A DNA stretch of 64,000 nucleotides. Origin: an uncultured Parabacteroides sp. GTDB lineage: Bacteria > Bacteroidota > Bacteroidia > Bacteroidales > Tannerellaceae. The notes beneath the pieces were generated by a model. It had not been told where the DNA came from and searched no databases. It was given only the letters and a program-made list of their open reading frames with translations. Numbering within the stretch: the stretch's first letter is position 1; each line of letters begins with the position of its first letter. Where the stretch lies: assembly GCA_937894065.1 (NCBI GenBank), contig CALCST010000030.1, positions 98,076 to 162,075 of the forward strand, in the 5' to 3' direction. Positions 33,470 through 42,203 of the stretch are shown here, in pieces. The translations under genes and the position numbers were made by a program.

Positions 33470-35065
33470 CTATTTCCCTCTTCCCAAAATCTTATTATAG
33501 ATTTCATCATCATTGATAATTTTCAATGCTTCATTATAGCTGTCGCTTGCATTGTTGATTATCTGGAAATATTCATTCATATCATATAAATCTCGGGCAA
33601 TAAGAGCTTTTATCTGTAATTTGATAAGAGCAAGAGATTTGTTGTATTCTTCTTCTTTGAATTCTATTTTTTCTTTTTCAGCCATAGATTTCATATCCTG
33701 AAGAATTTCTTCTCCAACTTCAAACTCTTCATTATACTTTGAGAATTTCTTATATTCTTTTTTGAGTTTGTCGCGGTATTTGTCTTCATAGTTCATTGCT
33801 GCACGGTTTATTATACCACTAGCAACAAGTTTGCGATGATACGTTGTATATTTTGTGGTATCAACTGGAATAAATACGTCAGGCATAATACCTCCGCCAC
33901 CATAAACAATACGATTAGTTTCCAATGTGTTGAACTTCATAGAATCCGGGAAATGGATGCTGTCGGCACTAAGAAGTTCTCCTTTGTTATAACGGTTAAT
34001 TAAATCACGGTCGTATTCATCCTGCTTGCCGTTTTCGTAATGTTTTTGGATACATCTGCCTGTTGGCGTGTAATATCTTGCAACAGTAAGTCTTATCATA
34101 GAGCCGTCAGGCAGAGGTATAGGCTTTTGAACCAAACCTTTTCCAAAAGTTCTTCTTCCGACAATAACACCTCTATCCCAGTCTTGTATTGCTCCTGAAA
34201 GAATTTCACTGGCACTAGCTGAAGACTCATCAACAAGAATGATTAATTTGCCGTCTTCCAATTCACCACGATATGTAGCTTTGGCTTCTTCTCTTCTTTG
34301 TCTTAGTCCTTCAGTATAAACAATCAACTTCTTTTTACTTAGGAACTGGTCTGCAAGTTCGATGGCAATATTAAGATAACCACCGCCATTTCCCTGTAAA
34401 TCCAAGATAAGGTTTTTCATACCTTTTTTCTTTAGGTTTATCATTGCTTCCTCTATTTCGCTTGAAGAAGAAGCCGCAAATCTGTTCAGTTTTATGTATC
34501 CGGTTGATTTATCTGCCATGTAGGCGGCATCCAGACTGTGAACAGGAATTTTACCTCTGGTTATTTTGAATGATATTAATTCATTTTGGTTTCTGCGTTT
34601 TACTTTGACGTTTACTTCAGAACCTTTCGGACCACGGAGACGTTTCATAATCTCACTGGTTTTCATTTTTACTCCGGCTATTACAGTGTCGTTAACTGCT
34701 ACAATTCTGTCTCCAGCCATAATCCCAACTTTTTCCGACGGACCACCTGGAATTACCTGAATCACATAGACCGTATCAGTAAGCATATTGAATTGGATAC
34801 CAATACCGTCAAAATTACCAACCAGCGGAGTTGTCATTTCTTTAGTTTCTTCTGGATCTGTATAAGTAGAGTGTGGATCCAATTTATCCAACATACCAAC
34901 TATAGCATCTTCAACGAGCTTGCTCTCGTCTGTTTTATCAACATAAAGATTCTCGATAGCATATAATGCAAGTTGAAGTTTTTTTGCATTCATCTGAGTG
35001 GAATTTTGTGCCGACGCAGAGAATATTGAATTTATAATTAACAAAGTAATCAGTAGATGTTTCAT
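33470..35065 (-). CDS. S41-family C-terminal processing protease
   Basis: A 531-residue secreted protease. A signal peptide (MKHLLITLLIINSIFSASAQ) is followed by a helical region. A PDZ domain lies near 85-175 (FDGIGIQF, IPGGPSEKVGIMAGDRI). The S41 catalytic core has DESSASASE near residues 278-286 (nucleophile Ser) and FGKGLVQ near 306 (general-base Lys). A long charged C-terminal extension is typical of the Bacteroidetes members. It would cleave periplasmic proteins at their C-termini. It lies in a leftward group with coaD and parE, a neighbourhood I believe is common in Bacteroides. Confidence 0.92.
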   Translation of the reverse strand: MKHLLITLLIINSIFSASAQNSTQMNAKKLQLALYAIENLYVDKTDESKLVEDAIVGMLDKLDPHSTYTDPEETKEMTTPLVGNFDGIGIQFNMLTDTVYVIQVIPGGPSEKVGIMAGDRIVAVNDTVIAGVKMKTSEIMKRLRGPKGSEVNVKVKRRNQNELISFKITRGKIPVHSLDAAYMADKSTGYIKLNRFAASSSSEIEEAMINLKKKGMKNLILDLQGNGGGYLNIAIELADQFLSKKKLIVYTEGLRQRREEAKATYRGELEDGKLIILVDESSASASEILSGAIQDWDRGVIVGRRTFGKGLVQKPIPLPDGSMIRLTVARYYTPTGRCIQKHYENGKQDEYDRDLINRYNKGELLSADSIHFPDSMKFNTLETNRIVYGGGGIMPDVFIPVDTTKYTTYHRKLVASGIINRAAMNYEDKYRDKLKKEYKKFSKYNEEFEVGEEILQDMKSMAEKEKIEFKEEEYNKSLALIKLQIKALIARDLYDMNEYFQIINNASDSYNEALKIINDDEIYNKILGRGK

Positions 35066-35125
35066 TTTGAGTTTTTAAGTTTTTGAGTTTTTTAGTTAGT
35101 TGACGAGTTGACAAGTTGACAAGGT
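35066..35125 (-). repeat. Leader element upstream of the S41 protease gene
   Basis: On the minus strand: CCTTGTCAACTTGTCAACTCGTCAACT, then AACTAAAAAACTCAAAAACTTAAAAACTCAAA and the ATG. It shows the two octamer families, CAACTYGT and AAACTYAA, directly joined. Confidence 0.78.
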
Positions 35126-35131
35126 TTTCTT

Positions 35132-35584
35132 CTATCCTTTTTTAGGGGATGGAAGGAAATTAGATACATCTTTCCCGAAATGCAGTAATTCTCTTACTAC
35201 ACTTGAACTGATATGAGCATATTCTGGTTTTGACAACAAAAATATTGTTTCAATTCCTGATATTGATCGGTTTACGTCAGCAATATTTTTCTCATATTCA
35301 AAGTCAATAATAGAGCGTATACCTCGTAATATATATGAAGCATTACATTCTTTTGCAAAATCAGTAGTGAGATTACTGTATGCAACAACTTCCACTCTTG
35401 AATCACCTTCGTATAAAGATTTTATTGTGGCAATCCTTTCTTCCAGAGAAAAGCAACATCTTTTATTTTCATTAATGCCTATGGCAATTATAACTTTATC
35501 ACCTATTGATAAAGCTCTTTCAACCAATGATTGGTGACCAACTGTAAATGGGTCGAAAGAGCCGGGAAATAGTATGGTGGACAT
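35132..35584 (-). CDS. coaD: Pantetheine-phosphate adenylyltransferase
   Basis: A 150-residue enzyme of full family length that transfers AMP to 4'-phosphopantetheine, the penultimate step of coenzyme A synthesis. The nucleotidyltransferase motif FPGSFDPFTVGH lies at residues 6-17 (TVGH being the HxGH-type site). RGIRSIIDFEYE gives the substrate-binding Arg region, and ISSSVVRE near residue 126 is the second nucleotide-binding motif. It is cytoplasmic and essential in most bacteria. Its gene sits between parE and the protease gene on the same strand. Confidence 0.95.
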   Translation of the reverse strand: MSTILFPGSFDPFTVGHQSLVERALSIGDKVIIAIGINENKRCCFSLEERIATIKSLYEGDSRVEVVAYSNLTTDFAKECNASYILRGIRSIIDFEYEKNIADVNRSISGIETIFLLSKPEYAHISSSVVRELLHFGKDVSNFLPSPKKG

Positions 35585-35675
35585 GTTTTGAGTTTTTAAG
35601 TTTGTGAGTTCTTTAGTTTTTAAGTTGACAGTTCTGTTACAACGGAACTGTCTTGTTAACTCGTTCTCTTGTCAA
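35585..35675 (-). repeat. Leader element upstream of coaD
   Basis: On the minus strand: AACAATTTGACAAGAGAACGAGTTAACAAG, with a nested hairpin ACAGTTCCGTTGTAACAGAACTGT, then AAAACTAAAGAACTCACAAACTTAAAAACTCAAAA and the start codon. A variant copy with a stronger inner stem. Confidence 0.65.
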
Positions 35676-35679
35676 ATTG

Positions 35680-37524
35680 TTACCTGTCTGAGATAATATC
35701 TTCTTCGATAACAAGATTGTCTATAATGAAATTCTGTCTTTCCATAGTGTTTTTACCCATATAGAATTCCAGCATTTCTTTTACAGCATCTTCCTTTTTC
35801 ATTGTTACCTGATCCAGGCGTATATCTTTTCCGATAAAATGGCGGAATTCGTCTGGCGAGATTTCCCCAAGACCTTTGAATCGTGTAATTTCAGGATTCT
35901 TTCCTAAAGAATTAATCGCAGCTATACGCTCTTCTTCACTATAACAATAAATAGTTTTCTGCTTGTTTCTCACTCTGAAAAGAGGTGTTTGCAGAATATA
36001 AACATGATTACCTTTTATCAGGTCCGGGAAGAACTGAAGGAAAAATGTTATAAGCAGCAAACGTATATGCATACCGTCAACATCGGCATCAGTTGCAATA
36101 ATTACTTTATTGTATCTTAGTCCGTCAAGTCCGTCTTCTATATTCAGCGCTGCCTGAAGAAGATTAAACTCTTCATTTTCATATACGATTTTCTTTGTAA
36201 GTCCGTAACTGTTCAAAGGTTTACCTCGCAAGCTGAAAACGGCCTGGAAGTTTGGATCGCGGCTTTTAGTGATAGAACCGCTTGCAGAATCTCCCTCAGT
36301 TATGAAAATACAACTGTCTTCCCTTTGGTCTCCGCGCGCATCATTCAGGTGAATGCGGCAGTCTCTTAATTTCTTATTATGCAGATTTGCCTTTTTTGCT
36401 CTTTCTCGCGCAAGTTTTGTTACTCCGGCAATAGCTTTCCTCTCTTTCTCAGATTCAAGTATTTTACGGAGCATAGCATCTGATATATCCAGATTCTTAT
36501 GAAGAAAGTTGTCAAGTTCCTTTTTGATGAAATCGTTTATGAACTTAGAAACTGTAGGACCTTCAGGACCCATATCTTTTGAGCCAAGCTTTGTTTTTGT
36601 CTGGCTTTCAAACACTGGTTCTTCAACCTTTATACTGATTGCAGCAACTATGCCGGCACGTATATCAGAATAGTCGAAGTTTTTGTTGTAATATTCTTTT
36701 ATAACTCGTCCGATAGCTTCCTTGAAAGCGGAAAGGTGAGTACCGCCCTGAGTTGTATATTGTCCGTTGACAAAAGAATAATACTCTTCTCCGTACTGAT
36801 TACTATGGGTTATTACCACTTCTATGTCTTCTCCTTTAAGATGGATAGGAGCATAAAGCGGGTCGGTTGTCATATATTCACCTAGCAAATCAACCAGACC
36901 ATGGCGTGAGAAGAATTTTCTACCATTATAGATGATAGTAAGTCCTGAATTAAGGAATACATAATTCTTCAAAAGACTTTCTATATAAGTTTCCTTATAA
37001 TGATAATCTTTGAAAATATCTTTGTCAGGAATGAAGAATACTGATGTTCCGTTAGGTTCGTCTGTTGGTGTTATTTCAGATTCTTCAGTTATTATAGCCT
37101 TGCTGTATTCAACCCTTTTGCATTCTCCATCTCTGTAGCTTGAAATCAGGAAATAACTACTTAAAGCATTGACAGCCTTAATGCCCACACCATTAAGACC
37201 TACTGATTTTTTGAAAGCTTTACTGTCGTATTTTGCACCAGTATTCATTTTGCTTGATACATCGACTACTTTACCTAGAGGAACACCTCGTCCGTAATCT
37301 CTTACAGCAACAGTGCCTTCTTCAACTGTAACCTCAATAGTTTTACCGAAGCCCATCATGTATTCGTCGATAGAGTTGTCCAGTACTTCTTTTAGCAGTA
37401 CATAAATTCCATCGTCGGCATAACTTCCGTCACCAAGTTTGCCGATATACATACCCGGTCTACGACGGATATGCTCCATCCAATCCAGGGTTTTTATGTC
37501 TTCGTCATTATAATTTGTGGGCAT
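35680..37524 (-). CDS. parE: DNA topoisomerase IV subunit B
   Basis: A 614-residue type IIA topoisomerase ATPase subunit. The N-terminal GHKL fold has RRRPGMYIG, EVLDNSIDE, DYGRGVPLG and the GLNGVGIKAVNALS lid. A transducer domain follows, then the TOPRIM domain with EGDSASGS and DADVDGMHIR, the metal-binding acidic residues. The C-terminus has the GEISPDEF-type region. Its length is shorter than most gyrB and fits ParE. The partner ParC is not in the window. The enzyme decatenates replicated chromosomes. Confidence 0.92.
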   Translation of the reverse strand: MPTNYNDEDIKTLDWMEHIRRRPGMYIGKLGDGSYADDGIYVLLKEVLDNSIDEYMMGFGKTIEVTVEEGTVAVRDYGRGVPLGKVVDVSSKMNTGAKYDSKAFKKSVGLNGVGIKAVNALSSYFLISSYRDGECKRVEYSKAIITEESEITPTDEPNGTSVFFIPDKDIFKDYHYKETYIESLLKNYVFLNSGLTIIYNGRKFFSRHGLVDLLGEYMTTDPLYAPIHLKGEDIEVVITHSNQYGEEYYSFVNGQYTTQGGTHLSAFKEAIGRVIKEYYNKNFDYSDIRAGIVAAISIKVEEPVFESQTKTKLGSKDMGPEGPTVSKFINDFIKKELDNFLHKNLDISDAMLRKILESEKERKAIAGVTKLARERAKKANLHNKKLRDCRIHLNDARGDQREDSCIFITEGDSASGSITKSRDPNFQAVFSLRGKPLNSYGLTKKIVYENEEFNLLQAALNIEDGLDGLRYNKVIIATDADVDGMHIRLLLITFFLQFFPDLIKGNHVYILQTPLFRVRNKQKTIYCYSEEERIAAINSLGKNPEITRFKGLGEISPDEFRHFIGKDIRLDQVTMKKEDAVKEMLEFYMGKNTMERQNFIIDNLVIEEDIISDR

Positions 37525-37565
37525 ATGTTTGAATTTTTGAGTTTTAAAGTTTATTAGTCGACGAG
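37525..37565 (-). repeat. Leader element upstream of parE
   Basis: On the minus strand: GAGCTCGTCGACTAATAAACTTTAAAACTCAAAAATTCAAACAT leading into the ATG. A degraded octamer tract with a CTCGTCGACT remnant. Confidence 0.6.
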
Positions 37566-37612
37566 CTCAGTCCCTGAGAATTTGCACTCCGTAGTTTAAT
37601 ATGGCAGAATTA

Positions 37613-37637
37613 CAATCCGTATTTCCTAACGGATTTG
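37613..37637. repeat. Single GGATT-type inverted repeat
   Basis: AATCCGT (37614-37620) and ACGGATT (37629-37635) are inverted, matching the outer stem of the fourth unit in the 21.4 and 24.3 kb clusters. A degraded copy of the same family. Confidence 0.6.
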
Positions 37638-37658
37638 CAAATTCAAAGTAACTATATC

Positions 37659-38789
37659 TTACAAGTCTTTTATAAACGCTCTTCTCGTTTTATGATGTTC
37701 GCGTTTGAAATAATCCCATTGAGCTTGAACCGCTGCATTAGATTCCAGCTCCGGATTACTTTCAGCGTATTCTACACCTAATTTGTTGTAAATAGGAATA
37801 AGGTCATTGAATAAAAGGGCATTGACTCCTTTGCTTTGATACTCAGGTAAAACTCCCATTAGATATAAATCCACTACTTTTGGTTTTGTTTTAAGAGCCT
37901 TCAATAAATGAATCCATCCAAATGGGAACAACTTACCTTTAGCTTTTTGCATAGCTCTTGATAAATTTGGAAGAGATATTCCAAAACCAACAACTTCGTC
38001 GTCTGCCTCACGTACAATCAATGTTACCAAATCATAGCGAAGCATTGGAATATACATTTTTATATAATAGTCAATCTGCTTTTGTGTAAGTTTTGAAAAC
38101 CCATACAGAGGAGCATATGAAGCATTAAGAGTTTGGAAAACCTTTTGTGCATATGGCATGATTGCTTTTTCGTTTGTAAACTTCATGATTTTCAAACCAT
38201 ATTTTTTCTTTACGATTTCCCCGATACGCTGGTGCTTTTCAGGAATACCTTCTTTAGGAACGAAAATCTTGAATTCATGCCAATCTTGGTCTTTTGTATA
38301 TCCCATTCTATCCATTTGTTTTGGATAGTAAGGATAATTGTATATGGTAGCCATAGTTCCCAACTGGTCAAAACCTTCAATAAGCATACCTTCATGGTCC
38401 ATATCTGTAAATCCTAACGGACCGTGAATCTGCGTCATACCTTTTGAACGTCCCCAGTCTTCCACAGCTTTGAATAGAGCGTCAACAACTTCGTTGTCAT
38501 CAATGAAATCAACGAATCCGAAACGGACTCTTTTCTGATTCCAGGTTTCGTTACTACCATGATTAATTATACCAGCAATTCTTCCGACAATTTTACCGTT
38601 TTTATATGCTAAGAATAATTTTGCGTCACACACTTCAAATGCCGGATTCTTAGCTCTGTCAAGAGTAAGCATTTCTTCCTCAATTAACCCGGGAATATGA
38701 TACTTATTTCCTTTGTAAAGTTCTATATTGAACTTAACGAATTGCTTAATCTCCTTTTTACTTGTTATTTCTTTTATCTCTACGCTCAT
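37659..38789 (-). CDS. GNAT-like N-acetyltransferase, Bacteroidetes-type
   Basis: A 376-residue protein with a GNAT-like fold in its second half. VGFGISLPNLS gives the strand before the cofactor site, and DLYLMGVLPEYQSKGVNALLF near residue 310 reads as the acetyl-CoA binding segment (Q/R-x-x-G-x-x-A/G). The N-terminal half (FLAYKNGKIVGRIAGIINHG, GPLGFTDMDHEGMLIEGF) resembles a second, degenerate GNAT lobe. I know the type as a conserved uncharacterised protein of Bacteroidetes. It heads the leftward block and has its own promoter at 38810-38817. Confidence 0.72.
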   Translation of the reverse strand: MSVEIKEITSKKEIKQFVKFNIELYKGNKYHIPGLIEEEMLTLDRAKNPAFEVCDAKLFLAYKNGKIVGRIAGIINHGSNETWNQKRVRFGFVDFIDDNEVVDALFKAVEDWGRSKGMTQIHGPLGFTDMDHEGMLIEGFDQLGTMATIYNYPYYPKQMDRMGYTKDQDWHEFKIFVPKEGIPEKHQRIGEIVKKKYGLKIMKFTNEKAIMPYAQKVFQTLNASYAPLYGFSKLTQKQIDYYIKMYIPMLRYDLVTLIVREADDEVVGFGISLPNLSRAMQKAKGKLFPFGWIHLLKALKTKPKVVDLYLMGVLPEYQSKGVNALLFNDLIPIYNKLGVEYAESNPELESNAAVQAQWDYFKREHHKTRRAFIKDL

Positions 38790-38809
38790 GGATTATCAAG
38801 TTTGAATGG

Positions 38810-38817
38810 CAAATTTA
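38810..38817 (-). promoter_or_regulatory. Promoter -7 element for the leftward block
   Basis: Read on the minus strand this is TAAATTTG, an exact TAnnTTTG match. The start would fall near 38803, about 14 bases before the ATG at 38789. Confidence 0.55.
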
Positions 38818-38868
38818 TGAAAATTATTTTAATATGAGGATAATAGAAAATAAACACTCCTTTATTTT

Positions 38869-38898
38869 ATTGTATTACGCCTTTATTTTATACTTTTG
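38869..38898 (+). promoter_or_regulatory. Promoter for the SMP-30 lipoprotein gene
   Basis: ATTG at 38869-38872, an 18-base spacer and TACTTTTG at 38891-38898. The leader to the ATG at 38985 would be about 80 bases. Confidence 0.6.
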
Positions 38899-38984
38899 TT
38901 TCTTATAATTTAGTATAAAAGAGAATCCTGTATAAAGGGAGTTTTCATGGATGAATTGTTTCTAAATAAAGTAATTTATAAATA

Positions 38985-39932
38985 ATGAAGTATAGTTTAT
39001 TTTTCTGTTCCGTTTTGTATGGGCTTTTAGCTGTTCTTTCATCCTGTCAGGAAGTACCGGTGGTAAAAGCTGAGCTGTTGAAAGAAATGCAGGCAACTAC
39101 AGGTGAAGGTGCAATATGGCATTCGGATAGAAAAACATTGTTTTGGGTTGATATTGAGGGTAAGACACTTTATGAATATTCTCCTGAAAGAAATAATAAT
39201 AGGGAATGGATGTTTGACAGTATGATTTCTACTGTTGTTCCGGAGTCAGACTCAACAGTTGTGGTTGCTTTACAGAATAAGATTGTCCGTTTCAATTTAA
39301 ACACAGAAGAACAGACCCTTGTCGCTAGAATCCCGACAAATGGAGGTAAACTACGCTGTAATGATGGGAAGTGTGGTCCTTCTGGCCGTTTATGGGTTGG
39401 AACTATGGTTCTTGACGGTAAACCGGGCGACGCATCATTATATTGTGTAAGTTCAGAAGGAGAAACAGTTGAAATGCTCAATAATAAAACAATTTCTAAT
39501 GGCTTGGCTTGGTCTCCTCAGAAAAGATTTATGTATTATATTGATACACCAACTAATAAAGTTGACAGATATCGTTATGATATGTCTGATGTTGAGATTC
39601 TTCATGATGGAGTTGCTTTCCATATACCGAAAGAATATGGTTCTCCGGATGGAATGACTGTAGATTCGGAAGGAAATCTTTGGATTGCTCATTGGGGTGG
39701 TTCTGGTGTGTATTGTTATAATCCTTATACCGGAGAGTTACTGATGAAAGTTGAGGTTCCTGCTTTGAATGTTACTTCTTGTGCGTTTGGCGGACCGGAT
39801 TTGGATATGCTTTATATAACTACTGCTCGTTCCGGCCTGACGGAAAAACAGTTGGAAGAATATCCATTGAGTGGAAGTCTTTTTGTCTGCAAGCCAGGTG
39901 TAAAGGGAGTTGAAGCTTATAGATTTAAATAA
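38985..39932 (+). CDS. SMP-30/gluconolactonase-like lipoprotein
   Basis: A 315-residue protein with a lipoprotein signal (LAVLSSC, Cys near residue 21) and a six-bladed beta-propeller of the SMP-30/gluconolactonase/LRE family. The metal-site Glu is in TTGEGAIWH (about residue 40). Further conserved pieces are LRCNDGKCGPSGRLWVGTM (Asn, Asp), NGLAWSPQ and SPDGMTVDSEGNLWIAHWGG with its catalytic Asp. Members hydrolyse sugar lactones or related esters using a divalent metal. The natural substrate here is unknown. It would act in the periplasm or on the outer-membrane inner leaflet. Confidence 0.88.
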   Translation: MKYSLFFCSVLYGLLAVLSSCQEVPVVKAELLKEMQATTGEGAIWHSDRKTLFWVDIEGKTLYEYSPERNNNREWMFDSMISTVVPESDSTVVVALQNKIVRFNLNTEEQTLVARIPTNGGKLRCNDGKCGPSGRLWVGTMVLDGKPGDASLYCVSSEGETVEMLNNKTISNGLAWSPQKRFMYYIDTPTNKVDRYRYDMSDVEILHDGVAFHIPKEYGSPDGMTVDSEGNLWIAHWGGSGVYCYNPYTGELLMKVEVPALNVTSCAFGGPDLDMLYITTARSGLTEKQLEEYPLSGSLFVCKPGVKGVEAYRFK

Positions 39933-40004
39933 TAGTCTGTGGCTTATAAAATAGATTATTTGTTTTGTATTAATTGTTTCCGCTATTAATAAATTTCTAG
40001 TACG

Positions 40005-42182
40005 ATGACAAAGAAAAACAAAGGGAAAAAAGATAAAAAGGAGAAGAAAGAGAAGAAAAACTCTTCGAAAAGAATGAAAAAAGACGTAATGATAAATCGC
40101 ATTGTGTCTTTATTCCAGTCATCTCCTAAAGAACCATTCAATTATAAGCAGGTAAGTAAACTTATCGGTGTAGAGAATCATGTTCAGAAACTCCAGGTCG
40201 CTGATTTGCTTTATGATTTGTCTGATTCTGGTTTTATTGTTGAAATAGACCGTGGCAGATATCGCATGAATTCGCTTGGAAATGTAGCTGAAGGTACTTT
40301 CGTGAGACGTAGTAACGGTAAAAATTCATTTATTCCGGATAATGGTGAAGCTCCTGTATTTGTAGCAGAACGTAATTCCGGTCATGCAATGGATGGAGAT
40401 AGAGTGAAAGTTCAGATTTTTGCTAAAAGGAAAGGTGCTGAACCGGAAGGAGAAGTAATCGAAGTGCTGGAAAGTAAAGAGCGTGTGTTTGTGGGTAAAT
40501 TACAAGTTGCTAAAGGTTTTGCCTTTCTTATTACTGAAAACAAAACTTTGGCAAATGATATTTTTATCCCGAAAGACAAACTTAATGGCGGAAAAAACGG
40601 AGACAAAGCTATTGTCCGTATAATGGAATGGCCCGAAGGTGCAAAGAATCCTTTAGGTGAGGTTGTTGATGTTCTGGGAAAAGCTGGTCAGAATAATGCT
40701 GAGATGCACGCAATATTGGCAGAATTCGGTTTGCCTTATAAGTATCCGGAAAATGTAGAAAAAGCAGCCGACAGAATTTCTGATGTAATTACTGAGGAAG
40801 AAATCGCGAAACGCGAAGATTTTCGTAAAGTTCTTACTTTTACAATTGACCCGAGAGATGCAAAGGACTTTGACGATGCCTTGTCTTTCCGTATTCTTGA
40901 TAACGGAAATATCGAAGTTGGTGTTCATATTGCCGATGTAACATATTATGTTCATCCTGAAAGTGTAATAGATAGAGAAGCTTTCAGTCGTGCAACTTCA
41001 GTGTATCTTGTGGACAGAACTATTCCTATGTTGCCGGAAAGGCTTTGCAATCAGATTTGCTCACTTCGTCCGGATGAAGAGAAACTTTGTTTTTCTGCAA
41101 TATTTGAAATGAACGAAAAGGCAGAAGTTCTGAAATCACGTATATGCAGGACTGTGATTAAGAGTGACCGCCGTTTTACATATGAAGAAGCTCAGCAGGT
41201 AATTGAGACTGGTGAAGGAGACTGCAAAGAAGCTATATTGTGTCTTGATAAACTTGCTAAACAGCTTCGCGAGAAACGATTCGCTAACGGTGCTATAAAC
41301 TTTGACCGTTATGAAGTCAAATTCGAAATAGACGAGAATGGCAAGCCTACGAGTGTATATTTCAAGGTCTCAAAAGATGCAAACAAGCTGATTGAAGAAT
41401 TTATGCTTCTTGCAAACAGAACTGTTGCCGAGTTCGTTGGCCGTCCTCCGAAAGGAAAGACAAAGAAAACATTTGTTTATCGTATACATGAATTGCCGGA
41501 TCCGGAAAAGATGCAGAATTTTGCATCGTTTATTCGTCGTTTTGGATATAATCTTAAAACAGAGGGTACAAAGAGTGACGTTTCAAAAGGTATAAATAAT
41601 CTTTTGGATAATGTTCAGGGAAAGCCGGAAGAGAATCTTATCGAAACTGTTGCTATCAGAGCAATGCAAAAGGCTCGTTATTCCACAGATAATATTGGTC
41701 ACTATGGTTTGGCTTTCGATTATTATGCTCATTTCACATCACCAATCCGCCGTTATCCTGATATGATGGTTCATCGTCTGTTAGAAAAATATCTTGCAGG
41801 TGGACGAAGTGTGGTGAAGAAAAAATATGAAGACATGTGTGACCATTGTTCGTCAATGGAACAGGTGGCAGCAAATGCTGAACGAGCTTCAATAAAATAT
41901 AAACAGGTTGAGTTTATGAGTGATAAGCTCGGTCGTGTTTACGACGGTGTGATTTCTGGAGTTACAGAGTGGGGCTTGTATGTCGAACTTAATGAAAACA
42001 AATGTGAAGGTCTTATCCCAATGCGAGATTTGGATGATGACTTCTATGAGTTTGATGAAAAGAACTATTGTCTGATAGGAAGACGTAAAAAACGTCAGTA
42101 TCGTTTGGGTGACCCAATAACAATCAAGGTTGCTCAAGCAAATCTTGAGAGAAAACAGCTGGATTTCCAACTTGTTGAATAA
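40005..42182 (+). CDS. rnr: Ribonuclease R
   Basis: A 725-residue 3'-5' exoribonuclease. A very basic Lys-rich N-terminus (residues 1-25) is followed by a winged-helix-like region (FNYKQVSKLIGV). Two cold-shock domains come next (GTFVRRSNGKNSF; VGKLQVAKGFAFL). The RNB catalytic domain begins near 282 with DPRDAKDFDDA, whose Asp residues bind Mg. A C-terminal S1 domain starts near residue 640 (YDGVISGVTEWGLYVEL). It degrades structured RNA in the cytoplasm. Length and order of domains are normal. sppA starts 21 bases downstream, so the two are likely co-transcribed. Confidence 0.95.
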   Translation: MTKKNKGKKDKKEKKEKKNSSKRMKKDVMINRIVSLFQSSPKEPFNYKQVSKLIGVENHVQKLQVADLLYDLSDSGFIVEIDRGRYRMNSLGNVAEGTFVRRSNGKNSFIPDNGEAPVFVAERNSGHAMDGDRVKVQIFAKRKGAEPEGEVIEVLESKERVFVGKLQVAKGFAFLITENKTLANDIFIPKDKLNGGKNGDKAIVRIMEWPEGAKNPLGEVVDVLGKAGQNNAEMHAILAEFGLPYKYPENVEKAADRISDVITEEEIAKREDFRKVLTFTIDPRDAKDFDDALSFRILDNGNIEVGVHIADVTYYVHPESVIDREAFSRATSVYLVDRTIPMLPERLCNQICSLRPDEEKLCFSAIFEMNEKAEVLKSRICRTVIKSDRRFTYEEAQQVIETGEGDCKEAILCLDKLAKQLREKRFANGAINFDRYEVKFEIDENGKPTSVYFKVSKDANKLIEEFMLLANRTVAEFVGRPPKGKTKKTFVYRIHELPDPEKMQNFASFIRRFGYNLKTEGTKSDVSKGINNLLDNVQGKPEENLIETVAIRAMQKARYSTDNIGHYGLAFDYYAHFTSPIRRYPDMMVHRLLEKYLAGGRSVVKKKYEDMCDHCSSMEQVAANAERASIKYKQVEFMSDKLGRVYDGVISGVTEWGLYVELNENKCEGLIPMRDLDDDFYEFDEKNYCLIGRRKKRQYRLGDPITIKVAQANLERKQLDFQLVE

Positions 42183-42203
42183 ATATTTATAAACTCAAAT
42201 TAT

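Noticed and set aside
33392..33589. Small plus-strand frame opposite the S41 protease end
   Set aside because: It starts in leader repeats and runs antisense through the protease C-terminus; no protein features.
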